DNA of 63,727 nt from Clostridiales bacterium (GTDB taxonomy: Bacteria; Bacillota; Clostridia; Oscillospirales; Oscillospiraceae). Both the position numbers and the translations under genes were made by a program. Below are positions 1 through 7,558 of this stretch, piece by piece. The DNA is taken from positions 1-63,727 of the forward strand of contig JAAYBD010000034.1 of the NCBI GenBank assembly GCA_012719035.1, given 5' to 3'. The notes below the pieces were generated by a model. It saw nothing but the letters and a program-made list of their open reading frames with translations, was not told the origin of the DNA and ran no database searches. The number at the start of each line of letters is the position of its first letter. Within the stretch, counting starts at the first letter, position 1.

Positions 1-229
1 GCAAAACGGCTACATAGAGAGTTTTAACGGAAGACTAAGGGATGAGTGTTTAAATCAAAACTGGTTTTCCAATCTATACGAAGCGAGAGATATTATTGAA
101 CAGTGGCGGATGGAGTACAATCATCTTCGTCCCCATTCGTCGCTCGGCAACCTTACCCCAGAGGAGTATGCAGCAAAGCTGGCTGGTGGTTACTAACATT
201 TCACCTGGTCGAACTTTGGGGGCAGGTCA
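1..229 (+). mobile_element. 3' end of an IS3-family insertion sequence
   Basis: The stretch holds the last part of an IS3-family transposase followed by a terminal inverted repeat at about 192-229. Read outward-in on the minus strand, the end begins TGACCTGCCCCCAAAG, and it matches the left end found at 63603 (TGACCTGAACCCCG). Both repeats run for about 38 bases and close on ATGTTAG. Ends starting TGACCTG are typical of the IS407/IS51-type part of the IS3 family; that subgroup call is from memory. The element lies inside the start of a minus-strand gene (230-275). Confidence 0.85.
2..196 (+). CDS. IS3-family transposase OrfB, C-terminal fragment
   Basis: This is the C-terminal end of a DDE integrase-core transposase, which cuts and joins IS ends. 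The reading frame is open from the window edge to TAA at 194-196. The visible residues include NGYIESFNGRLRDECLN, then a NHLRPHSSLG stretch and a final PEEYAAK, all characteristic of the rve core after the last catalytic Glu (the E in IESF). The N-terminal part lies outside the window, so the protein is partial only because of the window boundary. The stop codon lies just inside the terminal repeat, as is usual for the family. Confidence 0.9.
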   Translation, partial: QNGYIESFNGRLRDECLNQNWFSNLYEARDIIEQWRMEYNHLRPHSSLGNLTPEEYAAKLAGGY

Positions 230-275
230 CCGCCACTGTCGCTCCTGCGCCTAGAATTACTGTATGAGCCCTCAT
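230..275 (-). pseudogene. 5' fragment of a Rossmann/SIR2-like gene cut by the IS
   Basis: A good ribosome binding site (GGAGG, five bases before ATG at 275) starts a minus-strand frame reading MRAHTVILGAGATVA. After codon 15 it runs into the IS terminal repeat and stops a few codons later. The motif ILGAGAT is a glycine-rich nucleotide-binding start, as in SIR2-like proteins and related Rossmann folds, many of which sit in antiphage systems. Only 15 codons survive, so the family is a guess. It lies downstream of, and on the same strand as, the broken gene at 395-1322, and the two may once have been one operon. Confidence 0.45.
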
Positions 276-394
276 ATAATCCTCCAAAATTTATTAATCA
301 CGATGATTTCTACAACTTGTTGCTAATTACAAACACAATGAGAATATTAAAACTTTGATTTAAGATTAGATTACATAAATGACATAAATCTTTA

Positions 395-1322
395 TCAAGA
401 TTTGAATTGAAATGCATCAATATAACCATGTGCTAAATCTGATATACTTCTAAACGACTTTGAGGTAGTTGAAGACAAACTATCATTAATCTGTTTGCGG
501 TATGATTTAATGAGTTGAATTTCAAAAAGCGGGTCTAAGCATTCTGCTTTTAAGTGAAAAGTGAATCCGGCGAAATTCACAGGCATATCTCTTTCTATAA
601 ACCGAATGGATGGATAAATATTATCAATCTCTTTACATCCCAAGTAAATATCTTTTAGGCTTTTAGCCTCACCGATACTTTCATATAAAGCATATTAAAT
701 CTACGCATACAAGCAATATTGAAAAAGCCGTTAATTCCCCCCAATCTAACCTTATGTATGGCTCGTAATCCTCGTACAACATATTTTCATTCCAAAAACT
801 TGTATATATATTTGATAGCTGCATGGCTATACTCTCATCATCACTATTCTGTAATTTTCCATTAGCAATTTGCAATGTATAACTCAGTGCTTTTCTGATG
901 CTGTAATCCTCAATATATTTAAAATTTTTCTTGGGAAGCTTTTTGACATCGAACTTAATGTCATTCCCTAACATCTGCATCGTAGCCTTTTTAGAATGCA
1001 ATAAAGGAAAAATATCACACAACATAGAGTATTGCATACCTCGTATAACCATATTAAAAGCAAATGCATACATCTTTCTATTAAATCGATAATCAAAGGC
1101 AGATTCTTCTTTTAGTTTCAAGTGTGCAATATGAGTGTTATAACTAAGTGAAAATAAATAATGCTTTTCAAACGGAGTAAACAATATTTTTTGATCTATT
1201 AAGATATCTATATAGGCTAAATTGCAATGATAAATATAACTATTGCGCGGAACTTTTTCATCGAGCATATCATAAAGCCAAGAATCGATTCTCTTTTCTA
1301 TATTATCTGTTATATCATCCAT
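395..1322 (-). pseudogene. Unknown protein, disrupted by one frameshift
   Basis: Two minus-strand frames belong together. The first starts with ATG at 1322 (MDDITDNIEKRID) and stops at 681 after 213 codons. The second frame, open from about 694 to 395, continues in a plausible way (YALYESIGEAKSLKDIYLG, then CKEIDNIYPSIRF). A single frameshift near 684-694 would join them into a protein of about 300 residues. I recognise no domain. The protein is rich in Tyr, Phe, Ile and Lys, has no clear membrane segment or signal peptide, and its base composition is more AT-rich than the core genes to the right. The position next to a SIR2-like start and an IS fits an accessory, possibly defence-related gene, but that is inference. 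A sequencing error cannot be excluded as the cause of the frameshift. Confidence 0.5.
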
Positions 1323-1388
1323 TATATAAACACCCCTTAAATTGCTATCTTTATCTATAATCTTAATTATAAATGAACATCATAGCTT

Positions 1389-1475
1389 TTATCTACCATC
1401 CTTAGGTTTCACCGCGTTCTTAGGTATTGCCAAAGTAACTTCAACCCCCATAGCGCCCAGTATCTTTCCCACTGT
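1389..1475 (-). pseudogene. Possible remnant of a small HTH/antitoxin-like protein
   Basis: Downstream of a dense run of TATA repeats, the minus strand can be read as TVGKILGAMGVEVTLAI followed by a short basic tail and TAA at 1389-1391. This resembles the C-terminus of XRE-type regulators and HigA-like antitoxins, where a last helix (KxLxALG) is followed by a short beta strand. No start codon or DNA-binding part is visible, and the upstream frame is AT-rich noise. The whole of 1323-1580 otherwise shows no gene. This is a weak call. Confidence 0.25.
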
Positions 1476-1581
1476 ATATATTATATATATCTGCAACGAG
1501 TAAAGCAATTAACTTCGTGCAAATTATGCAAACATTTACAACAACATGCTGAAATCTATTAAAAAATAGCAGAATTTTTGC

Positions 1582-2404
1582 TTAGAAACAGATTCCATTT
1601 ATATTCATCTCTTTGTTCTTGATATTTCCTTTTAAGTTCTGTACAGCCTTGAACACCTCTTGACTAATAATCGCTTGGTGAGAATTCTCAATGATAATCG
1701 GTTGATGTACTCCATCGCTCCTTGCCAGTGACAGTCTTGATACCGTGATCTTCAAGATGTTTCTTGATCTTGCGGCAACCGTAACCTTGTAGAAACAAAT
1801 TATAAATAAGCCGTACAATATTGGCTTCCTCTTCAATAATTACAAGGTTTCCATTGTCATCTCTGTTATAGCCAAGAAACTGTGCGTGGTTTAATTTTAT
1901 ATGTCCGTGGCGACTGCTTTCCCGGATACCCCATTTGATAGCTTCACTTTTCTGTCTACTTTCTTCCTGATAAGTCGCAGCTGCCATAGTAATATACTTC
2001 TTCACCCGAGGGTCATTAGACCAAATGTCCTCAGTTTCAAAGTAGACAACTACATTTAATTTTGATAACTCATCAAGCATAAGCAGGACATCCAGCGTAT
2101 TACGCCCAAAACGGCTAAGAGATTTCATCAAAATCAAATCTACTTTTCCAATTCTGCAATCATTCATTAATCGCTGAACTTCATTTCTATTATCTATTCT
2201 TGTACCTGATTCCTGTTCGGCGTAAATACCTGCGAAATCCCAATCTGGATTATCACAGATTTTCTTCGTATAGTAGGCTACTTGTGATTTTAAACTTTGC
2301 CTTTGCTCTTCATGCTCTGTGCTGACACGGCAATATGCAGCAATCTTTAACTTTTTATCTGTCTGATTATTTTTTGCAGGAATAGTTATAATCTGTTTAC
2401 TCAT
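1582..2404 (-). pseudogene. Large serine recombinase, internally deleted
   Basis: The gene starts with ATG at 2404 behind AAGGAGG. Its first 235 residues are a serine recombinase: the resolvase catalytic domain with YCRVST (residues 24-29, catalytic Ser28), SLSRFGRN, and the start of the recombinase domain up to TGKERWSTST. The frame then ends early at 1688. In another frame the sequence picks up immediately with IIIENSHQAIISQEVFKAVQNL, which normally lies about 40-50 residues further on, and ends at 1582 with no zinc ribbon or coiled-coil part. The gene has therefore lost an internal segment and its C-terminus. Such recombinases move conjugative or phage-like elements, so this is probably the relic of an integrated element. 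It sits directly beside tRNA-Arg. Confidence 0.8.
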
Positions 2405-2529
2405 TTCAAAACCTCCTTAACGCAAAAATGCAGCACCCTCTTGGGTACTGCAACCTTCAATTACTATTTTAGATATGAAAAAGCTACATTTCCATTGGGT
2501 CATTACCAACAAAAATGTAGCTTATAACT

Positions 2530-2606
2530 TGGTATGCCCGACAGGATTCGAACCTGCGACCTTCAGAGTCGGAGTCTGACACGCTATCCAACTGCGCCAC
2601 GGGCAC
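2530..2606 (-). tRNA. tRNA-Arg(CCG)
   Basis: Read on the minus strand, a full cloverleaf is visible: a 7-bp acceptor stem (GTGCCCG with CGGGCAT, first pair G-U), D arm, anticodon stem TCAGA/TCTGA with loop CTCCGAC giving anticodon CCG, and a T arm with TTCGAAT. The 3' CCA is encoded. It stands alone between the recombinase relic and the aromatic operon, a common arrangement at the border of a genomic island. Confidence 0.93.
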
Positions 2607-2689
2607 ATATTAATTTGTATCGTGTGGTATTATAGCAAAAAGAAGCTTAAAAGTAAAGTAAATAGTGTCTTTTACTGTTATGGTCATTA

Positions 2690-2731
2690 CGAGACAGTCC
2701 TGCCGGTTATCAGCGGGACTGTCTCGTTTTT
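2690..2731 (+). terminator. Hairpin with T-run after the aromatic operon
   Basis: An 11-bp perfect stem (CGAGACAGTCC, 2690-2700, with its complement at 2716-2726) is followed on the plus strand by GTTTTT. It lies 15 bases past the stop of the last gene of the minus-strand aromatic operon. On the minus strand an A-run precedes the stem but no T-run follows it, so it may act only as a 3' stabilising hairpin for that operon. Confidence 0.5.
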
Positions 2732-2745
2732 AATTTATACTGCAA

Positions 2746-3174
2746 TCAGAACTTAATATCGTCTGCCGTAAGGAGTGTGAAACCCTTTGCCGTAAGGCAG
2801 CCGAGCGCTTTCTCCTGATCATCGCACTTGAGAATGATAGTAGCCCCGCCGTTTATCGGGGAGACAAAGCCATAGCTGTATTCGACCATTATATCGCTGT
2901 CTGACAAAGCCGTCAGAGCAGCGTGCAGAGCGCCGGGAGTGTCATCAACAGCGAGGGCTACAACATCGCTTTCGATAACAGTCATATTATTATTGCGCAG
3001 TGCGTTCAGTGCGTCCTTGCGCTTATCGACTATAAGACGCACAATGCCGAATTCGGCGGTATCGGCAATGGATATTGCCCGGATGTTGACTCCCGCTTCG
3101 AGAAGCGCGCTTGTAATGTCCCTTACCGCCCCGCGGCGGTTTTCGACAAATACCGAAATCTGTTTTAACAACAT
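2746..3174 (-). CDS. ACT domain-containing protein
   Basis: The 142-residue protein is two ACT-like modules in tandem and nothing else. Residues 1-70 include the classic start KQISVFVENRRGAVRDITSA and a second strand IRAISIADT; residues 72-140 repeat the pattern with DDTPGALHAALTAL. ACT domains bind amino acids, often aromatic or branched-chain ones. It is the last gene of the aromatic operon, 12 bases after the phenylacetate-CoA ligase. ACT-only proteins are commonly encoded beside this ligase in Clostridia and archaea, so it probably senses an aromatic amino acid or aryl acid for the ligase. The ligand is inferred, not shown. Confidence 0.85.
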   Translation of the reverse strand: MLLKQISVFVENRRGAVRDITSALLEAGVNIRAISIADTAEFGIVRLIVDKRKDALNALRNNNMTVIESDVVALAVDDTPGALHAALTALSDSDIMVEYSYGFVSPINGGATIILKCDDQEKALGCLTAKGFTLLTADDIKF

Positions 3175-3186
3175 AGCCTCTCCCCC

Positions 3187-4503
3187 TTAAAAATTGACTT
3201 GCGTGCGCTTATCGATAACACGCTTTGCCTTGCCCTCAAACCGCTCAATGCTCTTCGGCTCAACAAGCCTGACCTTTGCCGCAATCCCCAGAACGGAGTG
3301 TATCGCGTCTGTCACTTTCCGTGAAATCGCTTCGAGCTTTCTGACCTCATCTGTAAAGGTTTCCTCTGTCAGCTCGACAAGAACAGTCAGTTTATCAAGA
3401 TTGCCCTCTCTTTCAACGATCATCTGGAAGAATGGAGCAATTCCCTCCATCTCCATGAGCACAGACTCTATCTGGGACGGGAACACATTTACTCCGCGGA
3501 TAATGAGCATGTCATCGGTACGCCCTGCCGGCTTAATCATGCGGACAAAAGTACGTCCGCACTCGCACTCGCCTTTCATCCTCATGCCGACATCACGTGT
3601 GCGGTAACGTATAATCGGGAGTGCTTCCTTTGTCATGCAGGTAAATACGATTTCGCCCTCCGTACCGTCCGGAACCTGCTCGCCTGTTTCGGGGTCGATT
3701 ATCTCAAGGAAGAAATGATCCTCGTTGACATGCAGTCCGTTCTGGCATTCACATTCATAGGCAACACCCGGACCAATGACCTCGGAAAGCCCGTAAATAT
3801 CATATGCTTTGAGGTTCAATCGCCTTTCAATCTCCCTGCGCATATTCTCCGTCCATGGCTCTGCACCGAAAAAACCCGCTTTCAAGCTAAGATCGTTAAC
3901 GGAAATGCCATTCTGATCCATGAATTCCGCTATCGTAAGCGCGTATGAGGGTGTAGCAAGCAGGAAAGTCGGTTTAAAATCCTGCATGATGGTAACCTGA
4001 CGCCGAGTATTGCCTGTTGATGCCGGTATGGTGGCACAGCCTATTGTTTCGGAACCGAGTCCTCCGCCAAGTCCTCCTGTAAACAGACCGTAGCCATAGC
4101 TTATGTGCCCGATATCGGCTCTGGTCACACCACCAGCTCCGAGCGTTCTCGCCATAACTTCGCCCCAAAGCTTCATGTCGTTTGCGGTATAACCTACAAC
4201 GGTTTGTTTTCCTGTCGTACCGGAAGAAGCATGTACCCTGACGACTTCCTCCATAGGAACAGCAAACAGCCCGAACGGATAATTGTCACGCAGATCCTGT
4301 TTATAAGTGAAAGGAAGCTTAGTAATATCATCTATCGACCGTATATCCTCCGGACGAAGTCCTATATCGTCAAATCGTGCACGGTACATCGGAACATTTT
4401 CATATACTCTCTTGACCATTGTACAGAGTCTTTCGCCCTGTAGTCTGCGCAAATCTTCGCGCGGCATGGTTTCCGCCGCTTCGTTATAATAGTGATACGA
4501 CAA
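3187..4503 (-). CDS. paaK: Phenylacetate-CoA ligase
   Basis: This adenylate-forming enzyme activates phenylacetate (or a related aryl acid such as indoleacetate) with ATP and CoA. Visible motifs are the AMP-binding loop SSGTTGK at residues 93-99, IYGLSE, the YRTRD core and a C-terminal lid with GVNVFPSQIE. I chose the TTG at 4503 because AGAGGG precedes it and the protein then begins SYHYYNEAAETMPRE, the usual start of the family at about 435 residues. An in-frame start at 4605 would add 34 unlike residues. It follows aroQ in the aromatic operon after a 231-base gap (4504-4734) that may hold an internal promoter. Anaerobes can make phenylpyruvate from phenylacetyl-CoA with a ferredoxin-dependent oxidoreductase, so the context suggests salvage of aryl acids into amino acids. 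Confidence 0.88.
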   Translation of the reverse strand: MSYHYYNEAAETMPREDLRRLQGERLCTMVKRVYENVPMYRARFDDIGLRPEDIRSIDDITKLPFTYKQDLRDNYPFGLFAVPMEEVVRVHASSGTTGKQTVVGYTANDMKLWGEVMARTLGAGGVTRADIGHISYGYGLFTGGLGGGLGSETIGCATIPASTGNTRRQVTIMQDFKPTFLLATPSYALTIAEFMDQNGISVNDLSLKAGFFGAEPWTENMRREIERRLNLKAYDIYGLSEVIGPGVAYECECQNGLHVNEDHFFLEIIDPETGEQVPDGTEGEIVFTCMTKEALPIIRYRTRDVGMRMKGECECGRTFVRMIKPAGRTDDMLIIRGVNVFPSQIESVLMEMEGIAPFFQMIVEREGNLDKLTVLVELTEETFTDEVRKLEAISRKVTDAIHSVLGIAAKVRLVEPKSIERFEGKAKRVIDKRTQVNF

Positions 4504-4734
4504 TTTAATACCCTCTTCTGTTGTAAAATTTTTATATCTATTTCTTTTAAAATAAAGGCTCAGAATATATTGGTCTTTCAGTAGATTACAAAAACTTTCA
4601 GCCAATATTCGGTATCCATACGGCTTTTCAAATCGGCAATGCCGTCAGCGGCTCCCTCGTATTATTGTTATATTATCACTGCCGGACGCACGTTTCAACA
4701 ATTTAAACTGAAAAATCGGAGTTTCCGCCATATT

Positions 4735-5163
4735 TTACACCCTATCGCAAAGCCAGCGAATTGCCTCAAGATATCCTTCAAAGCCCTTGCCGCATATTGT
4801 TTTTACACAGGCGTTTCTTATATACGACACCTTACGGAAGTCCTCTCTTTCATCGGGATTTGAAATGTGGACCTCTACAGTAGGTATACCTACAGACTTA
4901 ACTGCGTCCAGAAGCGCAATGCTCGTATGGGTATAGGCAGCGGGGTTTATCACTATGCCGTCTGCCCTACCGTATGCGCTCTGTATTTTATCTATCAAGG
5001 CTCCCTCATGGTTACTCTGAAAAAATTCGACCTCAATATCCAATTTATCGGTTTCTTCCTTTATAAGATTTAAAAGGTCGCTGTAGCTTCCTTTTCCGTA
5101 TATTTCGGGTTCCCGTTTGCCAAGCATATTGATATTCGGTCCGTTAATCACCAATATTTTCAT
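4735..5163 (-). CDS. aroQ: Type II 3-dehydroquinate dehydratase
   Basis: The enzyme removes water from 3-dehydroquinate to give 3-dehydroshikimate, the third step of the shikimate pathway. At 142 residues it has the normal length of the type II dodecameric enzymes. Clear family motifs are NGPNINMLG (residues 6-14), the catalytic Tyr in EPEIYG (near residue 22), FQSNHEG, NPAAYTH and EVHISN with the catalytic His. Its ATG overlaps the end of the aroE-aroK fusion by 20 bases, which suggests translational coupling within the operon. Confidence 0.96.
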   Translation of the reverse strand: MKILVINGPNINMLGKREPEIYGKGSYSDLLNLIKEETDKLDIEVEFFQSNHEGALIDKIQSAYGRADGIVINPAAYTHTSIALLDAVKSVGIPTVEVHISNPDEREDFRKVSYIRNACVKTICGKGFEGYLEAIRWLCDRV

Positions 5164-6391
5164 TGTATTCCTCCAGAATTTTTGCAGCTATTTCTTCAAG
5201 TGTCACATCATTTCTGATATCCGAATCTGCAAAGCGACAATACAGGGGTTCCCGTTCTTTTTGAAGCTGTATGAGCGTTTCCATATTTTTTGAGAGCGGT
5301 CTGCCATCTGTTTCAAGCATGCTTATCTCTCTGCGAAGATAGTATATCCTACCGTTTTGGTGAAGTGAAGCATAATTTCTGATGTCTTTTACTACACCGC
5401 CGCCGGTGGCGATAACAACTCCCAACTGCTTCCCCGCTTTCGCAGTCTCCTCGCGCTCGATTTCGCGAAAAGCCGGTTCACCGTCCTGCTCAAAAATTTC
5501 GGGTATGGTTTTTCCTGCGGTTTTAGCGATTTCCGTATCTATGCTTATGAGTTTACGCCCTGTTTTCTGCGCTATCAGCTCTGCTACAGAGCTTTTCCCG
5601 CTTCCCGGCATACCTATAATAATTATGTTTCCGGTTTCTTTCCTAAGTTCGCGGATAACTCTTTCGACCTCACTGTCGGGAATGACCGTATTCAGGAAAA
5701 GCTCCTCCGCGCGTTTAGCCTGATATACGAGCATAGGAAGACCGTCAATACAAGGTATCCCCCTCTTTTCCGCCTGCATAATAAGCGCCGTCCGGCGCGG
5801 ATTATAGATAACATCTATTACACCTTTGCAGTTTGGAAATTCATCGAGATTTATGATAGAGTTCAGATTGTTCGGATACATGCCGACAGGTGTAGTGTTC
5901 ACAATAATGTCCGTATCCGCATAAGCACCCAAATCACCGTATGTAGTATTCCCTGTACGGGACACCACATTGACCCGTCTTGCACCGAGCTTTACCGATG
6001 CCGCCTGTACAGTAAGAGAGGTTCCGCCGCTTCCGCATATGAGAACGCTCCTGTCTCTGAAATCTATCCCCGCAGTCTGCGCCGCGTAAATAAAACCGTC
6101 GATGTCCGTATTATAGGCGCACAGGCGTCCGTCATCCGTTCTGACAATCGTATTTACACTGCCGATTTGCAGAGCCTCGTCACTTATTTTGTCGCAAAGC
6201 CCCATTACGTCACACTTATATGGAATCGTAACATTCAAGCCTTTATAATGGCAGTCTCGGAGAATGCTTTCAAGGTTCTCTTTTTTGGTTTCGATAAGCC
6301 CGTAATCCGTAAGACCGAGCCTTTTGTGTATAGCCGGCGAGAAGCTGTGGCCAAGCTTTTCGCCCAGCAGGCCGTACGTGCATTTTACCAT
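5144..6391 (-). CDS. aroE-aroK: Shikimate dehydrogenase-shikimate kinase fusion
   Basis: One 415-residue protein carries two consecutive pathway enzymes. Residues 1-250 are shikimate dehydrogenase, with GEKLGHSFSPAIH (substrate binding), NVTIPYK with the catalytic Lys59, NTDIDGF, and a nucleotide-binding loop that reads GSGGTS where GAGGAA is usual. Residues 255-415 are shikimate kinase, with Walker A GMPGSGKSS (260-268), ATGGGVV and a lid DGRPLSKN. The fusion would convert 3-dehydroshikimate to shikimate-3-phosphate. I chose ATG 6391 (MVKCTYGLLGEK) over ATG 6412, because the longer form would extend into the end of pheA and adds a non-homologous stretch. The gene lies between pheA and aroQ. 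Confidence 0.93.
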   Translation of the reverse strand: MVKCTYGLLGEKLGHSFSPAIHKRLGLTDYGLIETKKENLESILRDCHYKGLNVTIPYKCDVMGLCDKISDEALQIGSVNTIVRTDDGRLCAYNTDIDGFIYAAQTAGIDFRDRSVLICGSGGTSLTVQAASVKLGARRVNVVSRTGNTTYGDLGAYADTDIIVNTTPVGMYPNNLNSIINLDEFPNCKGVIDVIYNPRRTALIMQAEKRGIPCIDGLPMLVYQAKRAEELFLNTVIPDSEVERVIRELRKETGNIIIIGMPGSGKSSVAELIAQKTGRKLISIDTEIAKTAGKTIPEIFEQDGEPAFREIEREETAKAGKQLGVVIATGGGVVKDIRNYASLHQNGRIYYLRREISMLETDGRPLSKNMETLIQLQKEREPLYCRFADSDIRNDVTLEEIAAKILEEYNENIGD

Positions 6392-6408
6392 ATTCACTTG
6401 CGGACACC

Positions 6409-7542
6409 TCAAATCTCCTGATAATTTCCGAGAAATACAAAACTTTCGCTGCTCCGGCTGATTTCTTCAAGCATACCTATTATCCCCGGCTCAAGTACAC
6501 TTGCCTCAATGTCAAAAAAGAACATAAATTCGAAATCTCTGCCGACGATAGGTTTGCTCTCAAGTTTAAGGATGTTGACATCCATTGCATCTATAATTGA
6601 AATGAGCCTGTAAAGCTCTCCCGGCTCATGCCGGCAGGAAAGTACGAAGCTTATGCGGTTTGCACCCGGATAAATCGCGGATTGTGCGGAAACGCACACA
6701 AATCTGGTGTAATTGTTTTCACTGTCCTGAATATTGTCTGCCGTTATTTTTTCAAGCCCGTAAAGCTCTGCGCAGCCCGGCGGGGATATTGCGGCTACTC
6801 CTTTGTTTTCTGAAGCGGTTTTCGCTGCTGCGGCAGTATTGGTGCATGAGCTTATCTTCACCTTGTCTCCAAGTGATTTCAAAAACTTCCCGCACTGTCC
6901 TATAGCCTGCTCGTGGCTCACGATTTCCTTTATTTCGGACAGCTTTGTTCCCGGGATCGCAAGCAGCTCATGGTGAATACATAATTTGAGTCCGCGGACG
7001 ATGCTGAGCTCTCCGTCTTTCAGAATATCATAAACTGCGTGTACGGAACCATACGAGCTGTTTTCAATCGGCAAAACGGCGTAATCGCAAAGCCCGCTTT
7101 TCACTGCACCGCATACTCCGTCAAAACTTTCAAAATACATAATATTTCCCTGAGGAAAAAGTTTGTCGGCAGCCTGCTGGGAATTTGCCCCTTCTATTCC
7201 CTGACAGGCGACAAAGGCAGTCTTGGGGAACATTGCGTCACGATGGAGAGAATCTGCTATGTGTTTTGCCAATGGGGTTTCGCCCTCCGATACGGCGCCT
7301 TGATATGAACGGCTGAGTGACATAAGCTCTTTGAAAAATCGCCGTGTGTAGACAGACATATCCCCGCTCTTTTCCGATGCGGTTTTCAGAATCTCTCTTT
7401 CGCGAAGCCTGTCGACGATCGGCTTGCCGCACTGCTTTTTTTCCAGCATCGCCGACTTTCCGAGTTCCATGCGGCGCAGAAACAAGTCAATAAGTTTCTC
7501 GTCTATCTCGTCAATTTCCGCTCTGATATCTTCCAGATTCAT
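6409..7542 (-). CDS. pheA: Bifunctional chorismate mutase/prephenate dehydratase
   Basis: The 377-residue P-protein converts chorismate to prephenate and then to phenylpyruvate, the committed branch to phenylalanine. Residues 1-85 are an AroQ-type chorismate mutase (EDIRAEIDEIDEKLIDLF, then RREREI-like IVDRLREREIL). Residues 108-290 are prephenate dehydratase with the NNYTRF motif. Residues 300-377 are a regulatory ACT domain with EPGELYR and ESKP, the sites that bind Phe in relatives (usually GALV and ESRP). ATG 7542 fits the mutase start; an upstream in-frame codon at 7635 would run into aroA. Its presence explains why the operon leader is rich in Phe codons. Feedback inhibition by Phe is expected. 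Confidence 0.95.
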   Translation of the reverse strand: MNLEDIRAEIDEIDEKLIDLFLRRMELGKSAMLEKKQCGKPIVDRLREREILKTASEKSGDMSVYTRRFFKELMSLSRSYQGAVSEGETPLAKHIADSLHRDAMFPKTAFVACQGIEGANSQQAADKLFPQGNIMYFESFDGVCGAVKSGLCDYAVLPIENSSYGSVHAVYDILKDGELSIVRGLKLCIHHELLAIPGTKLSEIKEIVSHEQAIGQCGKFLKSLGDKVKISSCTNTAAAAKTASENKGVAAISPPGCAELYGLEKITADNIQDSENNYTRFVCVSAQSAIYPGANRISFVLSCRHEPGELYRLISIIDAMDVNILKLESKPIVGRDFEFMFFFDIEASVLEPGIIGMLEEISRSSESFVFLGNYQEI

Positions 7543-7558
7543 TTGTTTCACCACTTTC

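Noticed and set aside
2923-3190. Overlapping plus-strand open frames within the ACT gene
   Set aside because: They are antisense to a clear protein family, have no ribosome binding site and no recognisable composition; similar shadows occur throughout and were left out.
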